From assembly GCA_025716815.1 (NCBI GenBank), contig JAIXMN010000005.1, forward strand, positions 806,001 to 870,000: a stretch of DNA of 64,000 nt, given 5' to 3'. Position numbers and translations under genes: made by a program. The notes under the pieces are model-generated. The model was not told the DNA's origin, made no database searches, and saw only the letters and a program-made list of their open reading frames with translations. The stretch comes from Dichotomocladium elegans (lineage: Eukaryota > Mucoromycota > Mucoromycetes > Mucorales > Lichtheimiaceae). Each line of letters starts with the position of its first letter. Position 1 is the stretch's first letter. This document shows, piece after piece, positions 36,234 to 47,813 of this stretch.

Positions 36234-37268
36234 ATGGACGATCAAGTCCCCTCGGAGGATAGGAATAGACGAGGCTCACTGGCCATCTCAGCCCTTCTCA
36301 ACGATGTAGCCGTTGATCCCTGCAGGTCGCCCCTCTCAGATGACCACCAGCAGCAGCAGCGGTCCGATTACTTCACTCATCGGTCTGATATGGTCATGTT
36401 CAGCAGTTTACCCGCCAGTCCAGGATGTTCTCGGCGGGAAGCCGATGCCATCTATGTTCCCGAACAGCGGCCTACTACGTCCTGGGACCCCGCAACAGCC
36501 ATCACACCTGATGGCCTTCATCATCGTAAGACTAGCAAAGGAAATATCATCGTCGCATCGATAGCCAAGGCAAAACGAAAAAGAATTTCACCGGATCAGT
36601 TCCGCCGTTTGATGGATGTCTTTGAAGAAACTGATACCCCCAGCTCGGAGGTCCGAGAAAAACTAGCCCATGAGCTCGGCATGACGAAGCGCGAGGTGCA
36701 GGTAGAGTCTATTTTTCATTGTTGGAGCTGCTTTATTTTTGCTCAAGAGGTATATAAATTGTAGGTATGGTTCCAGAACAGGAGGGCAAAAGTAAGCAAA
36801 CAACGGGCGAGCAACCAAAAGTGTCCTGGCAGTAGTGCCTTGACCAATTCTCCATTGCCGCCCAGCATGTTGGCTCCACCTCCACCTCCACCTCCACCTC
36901 CACCGCAGACATTACAGCAACAGCCGACGATTTCCTTCTATTCGACAATAACTCCTCCTGCACAAGCTCCATTGATGCTGCAACCCATCGCACCTATGCC
37001 TTCCTATCCAACTCAGATGACAGCCAACGATTTACCGCCAGCGCAAGTAAGATCAAGGCCATATCCGTCTCAGCAAGTTGGATCTGAGTATTATAGCTAC
37101 CCCAGTATCCGACGCCCTTCCTCCATTCACGAGAGCATGGGTAATCTCTCTATTGAACAGGATCCGCCTGTACGCAAACGTGCAAGATCTGCCATCGATG
37201 TTCTCGCATCGGCGGCTGAGTACATTGGCACAGAAGACTCAAAAACTGAGCGAGCTCCCTTCCGCTGA
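36234..37268 (+). CDS. Homeodomain transcription factor
   Basis: Exons 36234-36701 and 36765-37268 give 323 residues. The homeodomain spans about residues 113-170: KAKRKRISPDQFRRLMDVFE, then REKLAHELGMTKREVQVWFQ and NRRAKVSKQ. The recognition-helix signature WFQNRR is complete and no extra residues mark it as a TALE class. The intron falls exactly between Q and V-W-F-Q-N-R-R. The N-terminal part is Ser/Pro-rich and the C-terminal part has a run of ten Pro and many Gln/Tyr/Pro, typical of activation regions. A conserved-looking patch near the C-terminus reads ARSAIDVLASAAEYI. It is a nuclear DNA-binding regulator; targets are unknown. Confidence 0.93.
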
Positions 37269-37486
37269 AAATAAATGGATCAAACAATAGAATACAAAGC
37301 TTACTTCCAGTAATGAATCACCGTCAACAGCAGGGGCCAACTTTATTATCACAGACTACGTCGATCAAATAAGATCAAGTAACACATACATGTGCCGATA
37401 CAAGAATGTTACTTTTAACTGTACGGCTTTTTCATGTCCTCTGATTTTTCTCATTTCGACGTGTTTGTTTTTCTCCCTCTATATAT

Positions 37487-38352
37487 CTACTTTGTCCCTG
37501 TATTCAGGCGAATAGGACGAGAGTAACAAAAAATAATAATAAAGAAATCGAAGTTTAGACACCACGTGCTTATTTCCACTCGATTCATCTTACCTTTTCC
37601 AATGTAAAGATGCCGTAAAACCCGAAGCATCATGTCTTTTCCCAATCCTCGAACGGAAACATTCGTCTCCGTTCTCATAATCCTCTTCCAGCAATTCAAA
37701 GCGTCATTTGCGGCATAAACATCAGATAGGCCTTTTGCATGGAAAAGACGATCGATGCAGCGGTTTTTCGGCAATCCACATTATCCAAGAGATACGTAGA
37801 CAGGAAAGAAAGGAAAAACATTCGTATTCTTCAATAGGAAAATGTTTCAAAGATCTTATGAGAATTTTTTCCACTATTTCTTTTTTGATTGGGCAGCTCC
37901 TTACAGCCTGTCCTACCTTTACATGGAGGAAATGTAAAACAATATGCAGTCAGACTAGACTGTTGTATTGTCGCTTACGAATTGCATAACTCCATTGCTT
38001 TTCTCATCTGCAACTGGAAGCATCGACGCGTTGTTAGATCGTTCAGCAGCTTTATTCACCATGAATTGAGTGCCAGAACTTATTGTTTCGATAGCGAATA
38101 GTTCCTCGTCAAGAGTAAGATCCATAGGCTCAACCCCAAGCCCTTGTCCGTCTTCACGAAGGTCTGTAATAGTGTAAACAATCTTGTCAAAACCCATCAC
38201 ATATTATAAAAATCGGTAAAATACTAAGGACGAGTAAAAATAAACGATGCTCATGAACGTGGGTACGTCTACGTTTAGACCAACCTACATCGTTGCTGCA
38301 CAGCATCAATTTCAAAAACCACGACTTTACTTTCCGAAATGACTGCACTCAT
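37487..38352 (-). CDS. Unassigned multi-exon protein
   Basis: Not recognised. Segments that read as protein, from the right: an exon starting at 38352 (MSAVISESKVVVFEIDAVQQ), one at about 38186-37970 (IVYTITDLREDGQGLGVEPM, then FAIETISSGTQFMV), one near 37910-37815 (CPIKKEIVEKILIRSLKHFP, then EYECFSFLS), one near 37730-37594 (LSDVYAANDALNCWKRIMRT, then VSVRGLGKDMMLRVLRHLYI), and an 11-base last exon 37497-37487. Donor and acceptor sites fit for the last join and probably the first; the middle joins are not fixed. The length would be about 200 residues. No membrane or signal segment was seen. The segments are more conserved-looking than random frames, which is why I call a gene. Confidence 0.5.
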
Positions 38353-38598
38353 GTGGCGTTAGAACGTAGCTCATACAACTTGTAGCTTATACCTCTTGGC
38401 ATATGCTTCAAATATATAAAATCTAAATCGCTTTCGGGGATTTTACGGATGTCATACTATATAGCCTGCACATGCTGCTTTATCCAGTATAGCAAATCTA
38501 CAGATATCAATTCGGTCCGTGTTCCGTTGAAGGCACGAAGGGGACTCACAAATTTCGTCAAGTTAAAATACTTGAAGATTCGAAAGAAGTCGTATATT

Positions 38599-40628
38599 TT
38601 AAAAAAGAACAATAGTTGGGACGTGTCCGTTTTTCATCACCTCCATCACAATCCCTTCATCATATCCGGTAAGATATGTGGATCCGAATGGATTTTGCTC
38701 ACTAGAGCCTCTTGTAAGAATAACTTGCTTGGGCTGTCCAGCTTCCGTAGATGAATTCACTGTAACAACGTTTTTGGAATGCCACGGAATACGCTTCTTC
38801 ATAGTCTCAACCTACATCAATAAATATATAAATGTGTTGACATTTAACCAGGCTACACATCTTACCTTCATGTCAGCTGTAATTGCATTGCTTGGGATAG
38901 AGCCATCCTCCACATCTACCAGTACATCATTGCGGTTGCTTTCTGTAATATAAGTGTAAGTTGAATCAGGAACCATTTGACGATTAGATATATAGAGCTA
39001 ACCGTGCGGATGATCAGGAAAGTATATCACAAAAGGGCATCGCTTGTATCTAAAGGGACCTGATCAGAATGAGTCGATCCTATCAAAGTAACAGGGTGTT
39101 ACCTTTGGAAATCATAGTGTCCCGGTATGTTTCCATGAAGCACAATCTTCTTGCACACATGCAGAGAACCATCAAAGAGGAGATCAATCCCTAGATGGAA
39201 GAAATTGAAGAAATAATCGGTCGGTTCTGCCGTAGACACATCTAGCTTATTTAGTCAGTGAGATAGTCCAAGTTAGAAGGTTTTATCTTACCCTTTTCTT
39301 CCTCGTCACCGTTCATTGCTCGGTCTCCATTATCGGCGTCTTCGTCACTTATTCTCCCCAGCATTGCTCCATTATCTGTTACAGAATGTATCTTCATTTT
39401 GTCCTCTTCTTTGTAAAACACCCGAGACGGTTTGCCAAGATCTGCCAGGATATCTTGTGGTTTGGAAATACGGAGTAGAATATCCACCTGGTTCATTACT
39501 GTGCTATTCCCAGCCTCGTCGTTGACTGGGAAGTACAGAGTGATTCCTCTATTTGGCTATGACATATTATTAGTCTTTGGATTGCAAATACCGGGCCTCC
39601 AAGTTATTTGCCTACCTGAGCTTTGACAATTTCGACATCTCGTCGCCCCGTTTTCCCATATGCTCGGGTCAATGCGTTGTAATCCGCTATTACCTTTGGT
39701 AATGAAGGTACAGCAGCTTTCTGCCAACTGCTACCGTTAACTGAAAATAGACACACTCGTGAGGCGATCGGAGTAGTACCGTCAGGAAATTCGAGAGGCA
39801 AGTCTAGTAATTTGTGAATGATGTTTAAAAGCGCACAACCTTTCATGACCACAAGGTCACTTGATGCGCGTGACATTACCTGAAGATGATGCATAAAGGT
39901 CCTTATGACGAGTAGGTATAGGAAACATAAAGGATATGCCCTGTAGTCAGCGAAGAAGTAAGAATAGGTATTTTCTTAAGCAGATGCATAGTTTCCTCGC
40001 GAGCTTACGGGGTATTTTAGGGTGTAAATGGATTGGGATGTATCAAATTCCCCGGGATAAGTTGGACTATGTGCATATGGACAATGTAGATGGGTGTGAT
40101 CAACAATACAAGTATCTCCAAGGTATAAGTATCTCTTACCCAAACGCCTTGTATATGAGCAAGAAGGTGGGTATCGTACGGCTAGAACTCACGTCACTGT
40201 TCTGATAAACAAGCTTTACTTTAGACGGATTAAAGCATTCTATCGATTTCATCCGCTGAAGGCCGCCGTCAAAACGAAGGTTGACACCGTTTGCGGGTAG
40301 CGTAATTATGAAGTCGTACTTGACAGGATCCTAGAGTCTGCAATGAGCTAAGGTCGTTTTGTATAAGCCTTTTGAGCTCACCTCTTCACTGTACTTAAGT
40401 TCCACAGAGGGGAAGTATTGCGGACGTTCCTTCAGGTATTGAATGTTGTCCCACAGCGATGATCCTGTGAATGTTGCGATGGTGAGAAGCAAATAGAACT
40501 GTCTACGTAAGGCCATGAGTAATACCTAGCCGAAAGGGACCTAAACTGCGACCCGGAGAGATTGCGAGCTCGATGCGTTTGGAGGTCTGAGCCTTTTCAT
40601 TACGAGGAGATTCTGTAGATGTGGTCAT
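38599..40628 (-). CDS. PHAF1 homologue (UPF0183 / C16orf70 family)
   Basis: Eleven exons, from the right: 40628-40526, 40464-40382, 40330-40140, 40066-40009, 39940-39880, 39803-39616, 39556-39292, 39241-39103, 39049-39003, 38942-38866, 38811-38599. They sum to 474 residues in frame. Family landmarks appear in order: SLGPFRLG, LPANGVNLRFDGGLQRMKSI, PTYPGEF, YPGISFMFP, ISKPQDILADLGKPSRVFY, FFNFFHLGIDLLFD, KIVLHGNIPGHYDFQRYKRC and, at the end, GSTYLTGYDEGIVMEVMKNG. In mammals PHAF1 works with BCAS3 and is recruited to phagophores, a role in autophagy. Whether that holds in fungi is inference. Introns are about 45-75 bases. Every join restores a conserved family segment, so the model is strong despite eleven exons. 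Confidence 0.9.
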
Positions 40629-41440
40629 TGGAAGGTGGAGAGTAAAGGATGATGCATGATTGTCTATCGGAGTTGTTAGAAATGTTCAGTTACCATTTTG
40701 GAATAATGTATTTCTTGATGTTGAGCATCTGCGCAAGAAATAATTCACTATATGGGTTGTGATATACTCAATAGAGCTTTAGATGTATCAGAATATTTAG
40801 TAATCAATGCGATGGTCGGGCATGTGTATCCATATTTCTTGTGGTAGAGACAAGCACGGTTTCGGTAACTACCACGTACGATCCTCTTTAGAGCTTGCCC
40901 TGACAAGGGATCCGTGGAATGGGAACTATCTGCGTATGTTACTGCCATAAAACTGTACATTACGGAGATCCGCATTGCGAAGAGCTCAGAAGACTAAATA
41001 CTTTATTTCCAGCACCTACTGATAAATTATTAAGATGCTCTGCAGGAACAGGGCCTGTTTCTTCACTTTACCAGAAACCTGCAATCATCAAAGGGAGGAG
41101 AGGGGGGAGTGGCATCCAGCAAGTGCCTTTTTTTAGACCATTGCCCGCAATTGATCGCCTCCAAATATAATGCATAGTTGAATCGATCGGTGCCTTGCAG
41201 ATACGACTAGGGATCCACATCCGTCCAGCATAGCTCTGGATGTTATAGTATGAAAACGAACCTGACTGATATTTCTATGAAACATAATATCAGGTGCCGT
41301 CTATGTATTTGTAATGAAGATTATTAGAGTTTTATTTTACAACGCGCTGACGAGAATCCTATTGTCCTCGATCAACTTATGGGACAAATGCTCAAAGAAT
41401 TTTAGGGCTCCAAGTATCCAATTCGTCGATCTATCGATTC
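40629..41440. other. Intergenic; one small Cys-rich open frame
   Basis: Upstream of the PHAF1 homologue. A plus-strand frame at 40919-41170 begins MGTICVCYCHKTVHYGDPHC, with Cys and His closely spaced, but it has no further support as a gene. Otherwise nothing was recognised. Confidence 0.35.
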
Positions 41441-41449
41441 GTGAACACG

Positions 41450-42510
41450 AATGTAACGCGTCATTGAAAAGGGCACAATTTCAGCCTATAAATAGGAATA
41501 GTGATGTGAAGATCCAAGCACCTTGACAGTATGCTCCAACGGGGCATGCCTGAAACCGACTTTAGAAGAAGCCATGTTTTCCCTGATGAGTCTGGGTCCA
41601 TATTAACATGAATCGCGACAAAAGCAAGAGCAAAGATACGAACAATCATGGGAGCAATCTTGGCACCCAATATCATTAGATGTAGCTGAAGAAAAGCCAC
41701 CAAAAAAAGGTAAGATGGCGGCACAATCCACATCTGGATAGGTACTGCACTTGCGTGCGGTGTGATAAGTCAAAAGATGTGAAGATGTCTAATGAAATTC
41801 TTTTACCTACTGATACGACAACTTTGTAAATAAGATATATCACTGTGTATGGCACGCTGGTATTGCGAACAATGATTTGTTTCGTCGATGAAACGCCGGG
41901 ACCAATAGTCATCAAAGCGATATATATGAAATAAAGTATAGAAGAAGCAATTAAATGGCGCATGACTAAACGTAGACTGTGATGCAGGATATTGGCAAAC
42001 CTTGCATTGTGTTTGCATGTATCGACATCAGAGAAAAAAGACTAGTTGAACGCGGACATTAAATGGTTCTAGGCCATAGTTCAATGATCGCGAAAGAAAA
42101 ATCGTATACTCTGGTCAGAACCTTCCGTCGGGAGCCATTAGGAAGCGTCGTCGTCGTCTGCAAAGTAAATGGATATTAAATCGCTGCAGTATCCTCAAGC
42201 CTAGGCATGTTGAAAGGAGATAGCAGAATGATAAGAACAATGTTACTTCCGAAGAGAAACACTAATAGCACCCACAGGTCAGGAGGCGGACAAATGGAAA
42301 GGAGCATGCAGAGGAGATTGTGCATTCCGTGGCAAAATAAGGAAGTGCGCTTCCGTTCATTATAACGATACCTCGGCACGAAATGGAGCGCCATGTCGAG
42401 TAAAGATCTGGAGTGGGTTCCAAGCGAAAGCAAATTGGTTGCCCAGTTCTTGGTCAAGAAACTGCAGATTTCCCGAAGAAGAAAGAAGCATACAATTACA
42501 TATTTCATGA
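41450..42510 (-). CDS. Weak candidate: multi-exon membrane protein
   Basis: Three separate minus-strand frames are strongly hydrophobic: 42475-42176 (ALHFVPRYRYNERKRT then LLCMLLSICPPPDLWVLLVF), 41964-41822 (HLIASSILYFIYIALMTIGP, then YTVIYLIYKVVVS) and 41733-41520 (MWIVPPSYLFLVAFLQLHLM, then FALAFVAIHV). A GT-AG intron in phase zero (about 41821-41734) joins the last two. The join between the first two is not resolved and includes stops. If real, it is a protein with four or more membrane segments. Family unknown. AT-rich DNA often gives hydrophobic frames by chance, hence the low score. Confidence 0.35.
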
Positions 42511-42758
42511 TGTATATGTAGCAGGGTCCTTTATGAGTAGCATTATGCTGCGTTATGTACTAGGGTTTTGTTTAAGAAAAACAATAGGAGGACATAATCT
42601 CACGATTTCCGTCCTTCCGTAATAGATGTTAACTACCCTTAGCAGTTTATAATTGAAATTTGGCGAAATTCACTTTGATGTCTCATTTTATAACTGGATC
42701 AGACACAATAAAAAGAGGATCGTTCATTCTCTTCTGTATATCTACCTAGTTTTTGCGA

Positions 42759-44498
42759 ATGGGCTTTTTGCGAATCAAAAGCAGAAAATCAAAGAACACG
42801 TCAGATAGTATTGCGTCCCCGCAACCTACAGCGGACGCTGCTTCCCGCCGCTACGACAACGCTGACGATGGTGCACATCCTACCTCACCCATTGCAGACA
42901 GCTTCATGTCGCATGGGCAGCCTAACCTATCATCAACCATCGAAGGCTGCACCTCTTCGCATTTCGATGATATTATAGCCGAGATGAACGCATTTGAAAG
43001 TAAGCTGCTACGGGTAACGGTCACATCCACTTGCTGATGTTGCGTAAACATGATAGTCCGTGATTCCGATTTCAACTGGGAACACGCAGACGTCTCCCGA
43101 ACGAATACAGCCGTATTATTGACATCCGATTGCGAGACCACCAGAGTTCCCACCAGAGCCTCAGATGTAAAGGCGGCGAGAAGCAGACAAGATTCTCTAT
43201 GTCCTGCAGCGATTTCTTCTGGCCAACTGACGATATCTCCGTCATCAACGTTCAAAGCGAGATATATTGTGCCGGACTCTGACGCTTCTGACTCTGACGA
43301 GTCGTCCTCAAAGGTCATCCCCGTGCCCCATTGCGAGAAGGTTCCCGAAAAAAAGGCTAAGGCAACCACCGAATTTCTGATGACCCGCATGAAGGAGCGT
43401 CACAGGCAAGAGTGTCGCAAATCGTGGAATATTTTCGAGAAATCACATAACCATACACCCGCGCCATCCGCGCCTCGAATATATTCTATGAGCTCAATGG
43501 CACTAGGACGACTGGAATCCTCCCCTATCACACCCCTGACACGATCGGTCTCTGCCGCGACAGGCTTCTACGGAAACTCGGCGACTTCAGGAAACCCATC
43601 ACAATTCCGGATGAGTGCCCCGCCCCATTCAAACATGCACGCACTCAAAATGCAGGGTCCTGTTCTACCTGCGACTCGTAAGGGCACTACCTCAATCACC
43701 CGATATCCGTCCCTGAACACTTCAAAGGCTGGATTGCCTTCTCCGACACGCCTAGAATCGTTTTCAGAATTTCGAAATGCACCACGACAATCGCATCAGT
43801 CTCTGCCCGACCTACCGATTATCGGCTGCGAAATACCAACCAAAGCACTGCCGCCTCGGCAGGGTGTATCACCCCACCACGAACAATCGCCTCTGTTCTC
43901 GAGACAAGAGCTTAACGGTGCACAAGAACCCCAGACTCAAGAGCAATACCCAACTCAGAAGCAACGTGTTTTGACGAAAGGGCATGACCATCAACGAACA
44001 CCATTGTATAACCACAAGACACAGTTCGAGAAACCTTTAACAAAGGCTGCAATGAATTACAGCAAAGAAGATGAGCAGGAGGAAGAGGATGACGATGATG
44101 ATGATTATGAGGAGGAGGAGGAGGAAGAGAAGGAAAAGGCGACGACAACGGCAGTGGCAGCGCAAAACCCTTCTTTTATCGCTAGACAAGTCGTGCCTCT
44201 AGGCGATTCTCCGCCAGAAGTGCTGGTATCTCAGTCGGAGACCGGGACAAAATACTATTATCTCTTGTTACCACAGCGGAATGAAGAAAGTCCATTTTAT
44301 CTGCCTGATAAAGAGTGTCTCCATGATAACTGTCATCGCGCCTGCTCCACAGAGGCAGCACACAATTATTGTTGCCATCGTTTCTCACAAGAGCGCCGCT
44401 GCCAGGCGTCTTCCTCAAAAGGCTGTTCACACGGTGTTCACAAGTGCTCGCGCGCTAAAGGTAGCATGGGTGCCCCACTGGCGACCGGCCTTGTATAA
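42759..44498 (+). CDS. Large low-complexity protein with Cys/His-rich tail, unassigned
   Basis: Exons 42759-42999 and 43057-44498 give 560 residues. It is mostly Ser/Pro/Gln/Thr-rich and likely unstructured. A patch around residues 150-220 looks more ordered: KARYIVPDSDASDSDE, then EFLMTRMKERHRQECRKSW. A long run of Asp and Glu (bases about 44090-44145) precedes KYYYLLLPQRNEE. The last 60 residues are rich in Cys and His (CLHDNCHRACSTEAAHNYCC, then CQASSSKGCSHGVHKC), which could bind metal but matches no finger that I know. The start at 42759 is preceded by no in-frame ATG nearer to a stop. No known domain; nuclear or cytoskeletal adaptor roles are only guesses. Confidence 0.68.
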
Positions 44499-44590
44499 AC
44501 ACTGATGAGTTCCCAATCTACTCCGACTATTGCAACAGTTACCAAATAATAAAATATAGCATATTCTGCCTACCCAACTTTGTCATCCGC

Positions 44591-46220
44591 ATGTTCGCCA
44601 CCCATACACCACCGAAGCCAGGATCGAGAATTCTCGTTGTGGGTGCAGGGGCTTTTGGACTTTCGACTGCGTATGCATTGGCTTTGAAGCAATGCTACGA
44701 TGTCTGGGTCTTTGACCGGAATCCCATTCCTGTTCCTGACGCTTCTTCTACAGGCATATATAAACTCTTCCACGCCCTCCCCCAAAAAGCCCACACGATT
44801 CTGCATTTATCTTCATGATAACTCACGCTTTCTCTTCAATCTCCCGTAGACATTAACAAGGCCGTCCGCATGGATTATGGAGATGACGTTTTCTCCATGA
44901 ACTTGATGTTGGAAGCTTTCGAGCTATGGGAGCAATGGAATAAGGAGCGCGCTGAGGAAGGGCTTTGTCCTGTCTTAAACAACACTGGCATCCTCCACTT
45001 GGGCAGAAATGGGGTATTCTCGGCCTATGAAAAGAAAAGCATGAATAGAATCCGTGAAGCGGGGTATGAAGATATCATTGAAGAATTGATCAAACCTGAG
45101 GATATCATCAAACGATTTCCTGCATTTGAAGATGCAGTGAAGGCTGGTTATAATATTGGATACTACAATAAGCGTGGAGGTAAAGTTACTAGCTATCATT
45201 CTTTTTTTATGCAATAATGTTTATGCTGTCTTTTCAGGCTGGTGTAACTCTAGCGAGTCTATCAAGCATCTCTATGGCAAATGCATCAAGAGCGGCGTAC
45301 ACTTCGTCTTAGGTACAAAGGAAGGAAATTTTAAAGAGCTTTACAGTGAGCTGCCAGGCATGGTTTCCGGTATTATTACCCAAGACAGCAAGGTACATAC
45401 CGGCGATCTGGTCATCCTGGCTACTGGACCATGGACAGCGGGCTTGGTTGACTTGGAAGATCGATTATCAGCCACTGGCCAGGTAGTTATTCAGTTCAAA
45501 CCGTCGACAGCTTCCCCTTTCCATACCTTCAAAGATTTCCCGGTATGGTCGGCCGACGTCAGTAACACAGGGTTTTACGGATTCCCATTGAACAATGACG
45601 GCATACTCAAGATCGCACGCCACGCGACAGGCTACGTAAACCCTCGCGCTGCGGATGGAGTATCAGTTCCACGCACCCAGGTCACCAATCCATCCGACAC
45701 GATTCCAGTAGAGGCTCTCCGTACTTTCCGTGACTTTCTAGGAAATTTCTTCCCAGAGACATCATCATTAGACATAAGCTACTCCCGTGTATGCTGGTAT
45801 GTGGAGCGCAACTAGGCTTCACGGCAAGATGATTGAGCACGTGGACAACTATGGCTTTTAGGTATTCTGACACCGCCGACGGGCATTTCCTCATCACACC
45901 ACATCCAAAACTTCAAAACCTTATCATCGCTTCTGGTGACTCGGGCCACGGAATGAAGTATGTGTGAACGTATGATCTCAATCCTGTGTACTAATATTTC
46001 CTTTTGGTGCTATAGATTTCTACCAATCATTGGGACCAAAATTGTCGAAATTATCGAGGGGAAAGAAACCGAATACAGCAAGCTCTGGAGATGGCGAGAT
46101 ACCTTAAAGAGAGAGATATCGGATGGTAGTCGAAACGTAGGGAAGAACGCATTGAGTGTTCTAGGTGATCCTAATAATGAAAAAGCACGGATGGCTACCC
46201 AGGAAGAGCTCCTCGCTTAA
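44591..46220 (+). CDS. FAD-dependent amine oxidase (sarcosine / fructosyl-amino-acid oxidase type)
   Basis: Exons 44591-44753, 44850-45179, 45238-45796, 45862-45957 and 46016-46220 give 450 residues. Near the N-terminus is the Rossmann motif ILVVGAGAFGLSTAYAL (G18, G20, G23). Then come ASSTDINKAVRMDY, TGPWTAGLVDL, and near the end RVCWYSDTADGHFLI with Cys350, followed by IASGDSGHGMKFLP. In monomeric sarcosine oxidase the equivalent Cys holds FAD covalently through the 8-alpha position, so covalent flavin is likely. The reaction would be oxidation of a secondary amine to an imine, releasing hydrogen peroxide. The exact substrate (sarcosine, pipecolate, fructosyl amino acid) cannot be fixed from sequence. 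No C-terminal SKL-type peroxisome signal is seen (it ends ELLA). The first intron starts with GC (GCATAT), required by the conserved S-T-D-I-N-K join. Confidence 0.92.
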
Positions 46221-46531
46221 TACCGAATCGACCTAGTGCTTCACTTTGCTGTCTATAGTAAAGATCTTATAGATATGACGGCGAGCATTAAATAGTCGAT
46301 AAAAGGAAAGCTCTCTCGATAGGTGTGCATTGTAAAAAGAAAATACATCCGGTTTATCTCTAGGTGAAATTCGCTTGCTGTGATAGGCCAGCTGAGACTG
46401 AGCATTTCGATGCTACGTTGCATGTAATGCCTTCACCAACCAAAAAATAAAAAAGCTCGGGCTAATAGGGCGGCTTTCTTATGCCACATCTTCATCGTTG
46501 CTTCTTCCGTTTGTCGCGACTAACTCATTCC
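46221..46531. promoter_or_regulatory. Short intergenic region between oxidase and PLP homeostasis genes
   Basis: About 310 bases. It should hold the 3' end of the oxidase transcript and the promoter of the next gene. No distinct motif was recognised. Confidence 0.4.
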
Positions 46532-47650
46532 ATGGCCAAAAATCAGCGTCACGTAGAACTCGTCGAGAATCTCGAGGCTGTTCGTACCGCAATTAAAAAT
46601 GCTAATTGTCCTCAAGAGGTAAAATCAACCGTCGATCGCTTGTGAGACCAAAAGACGACGCGAATGAGACGAAACTGAATCATACTGCATTGCAGGCGCG
46701 TTTGGTTGCAGTGAGTAAATACAAACCTGCAGACGATATTAAGGCTTTGTATGATGCTGGCCACCGCCATTTCGGTGAAAATTACGCAAGTTCCTGCCGA
46801 CCATTGTAGACCGATACACTCGTGTTCTGTTTTATATTAACTGCTGCGATAGGTTCAAGAGCTTGTGGATAAAAGTGAACAGGTGAGAGAGAGAGAGAGA
46901 AAGAAGGAGAGCGCAGGACCAAGCTTAAAAGGATTTGAATTGGGATCGATCGTTAGCTGCCCAAGGATATCCAGTGGCATTTTATTGGCCACCTCCAGAG
47001 CAATAAATGCAAGACCGTCGCATGTAAGCAACAGGCGTTTGTCTATGATATCTCATTTTTATGCTTATATAGTCTTCTTTAATAGCAATTCCCAATCTCT
47101 TTGTGGTCGAGACGGTCGACAGTCGCAAGAAGGCGGATGCACTCAACAAGGCATGTGCTAACATTCGCGCCAACCCACTTCGCGTCTTTGTTCAAGTGAA
47201 CACAAGCGGAGAGGAATGTAAGCTCCATGTTCGGTATGATAAAAACAGTTGAACAATATGTTCATCATACTCGAACTATAGCTAAGAGCGGTGTCGAACC
47301 TGATGGTTGCGTGGAAGTATGCAAGCATATAGTCAGCAGCTGTCCGCAACTCGCTCTCTCAGGATTGATGACCATTGGCGCATTTGACAGGGATCCTGAA
47401 GAAGAAAACCCGGATTTTAAGGTAAGGTGAAATAACGTCCTTTACAGGATACGATATCAACCATTCTGGCATATAGACTCTCGTCAATTGTAAGAAGCAA
47501 GTGGAGCAAGCTCTACCAGGACTGGCGCTTGAACTGAGCATGGGCATGTCTGAAGATTATATTCATGCTCTCAAGGCCGGATCAACAAACGTTCGTGTGG
47601 GTCGTACAATTTTTGGCGCCCGACCTCCCAAGAAAACCGCGGCTACCTAA
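46532..47650 (+). CDS. Pyridoxal phosphate homeostasis protein (YggS/PLPBP, yeast YBL036C family)
   Basis: Exons 46532-46618, 46696-46785, 46853-46882 (30 bases), 46957-47023, 47086-47217, 47282-47421 and 47477-47650 give 239 residues, the usual size. Motifs in order: [20 protein letters not shown] with the PLP-binding Lys37, [88 protein letters not shown], and VRVGRTIFG near the end. The family forms a TIM barrel that binds PLP and balances vitamin B6 and amino-acid pools, with no clear enzyme activity. The second intron begins GCAAGT, a GC-AG intron that the conserved N-Y-V-Q-E-L join requires. Two exons, of 30 and 67 bases, are small. Confidence 0.95.
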
Positions 47651-47813
47651 AAGAAAAGAAGATAGAAAGATACATAAGCTATGCAAATCTAATCTAAGAG
47701 TTATGGTATTCATTGATGGACATCCCGGCTAAAAATGCAGGTCTGAATCGGATCCCTTGTTTTCGGCGTTTATAATAAAATTGAGATTGTGTAGTAGCTA
47801 CAGATGAGAGTAT

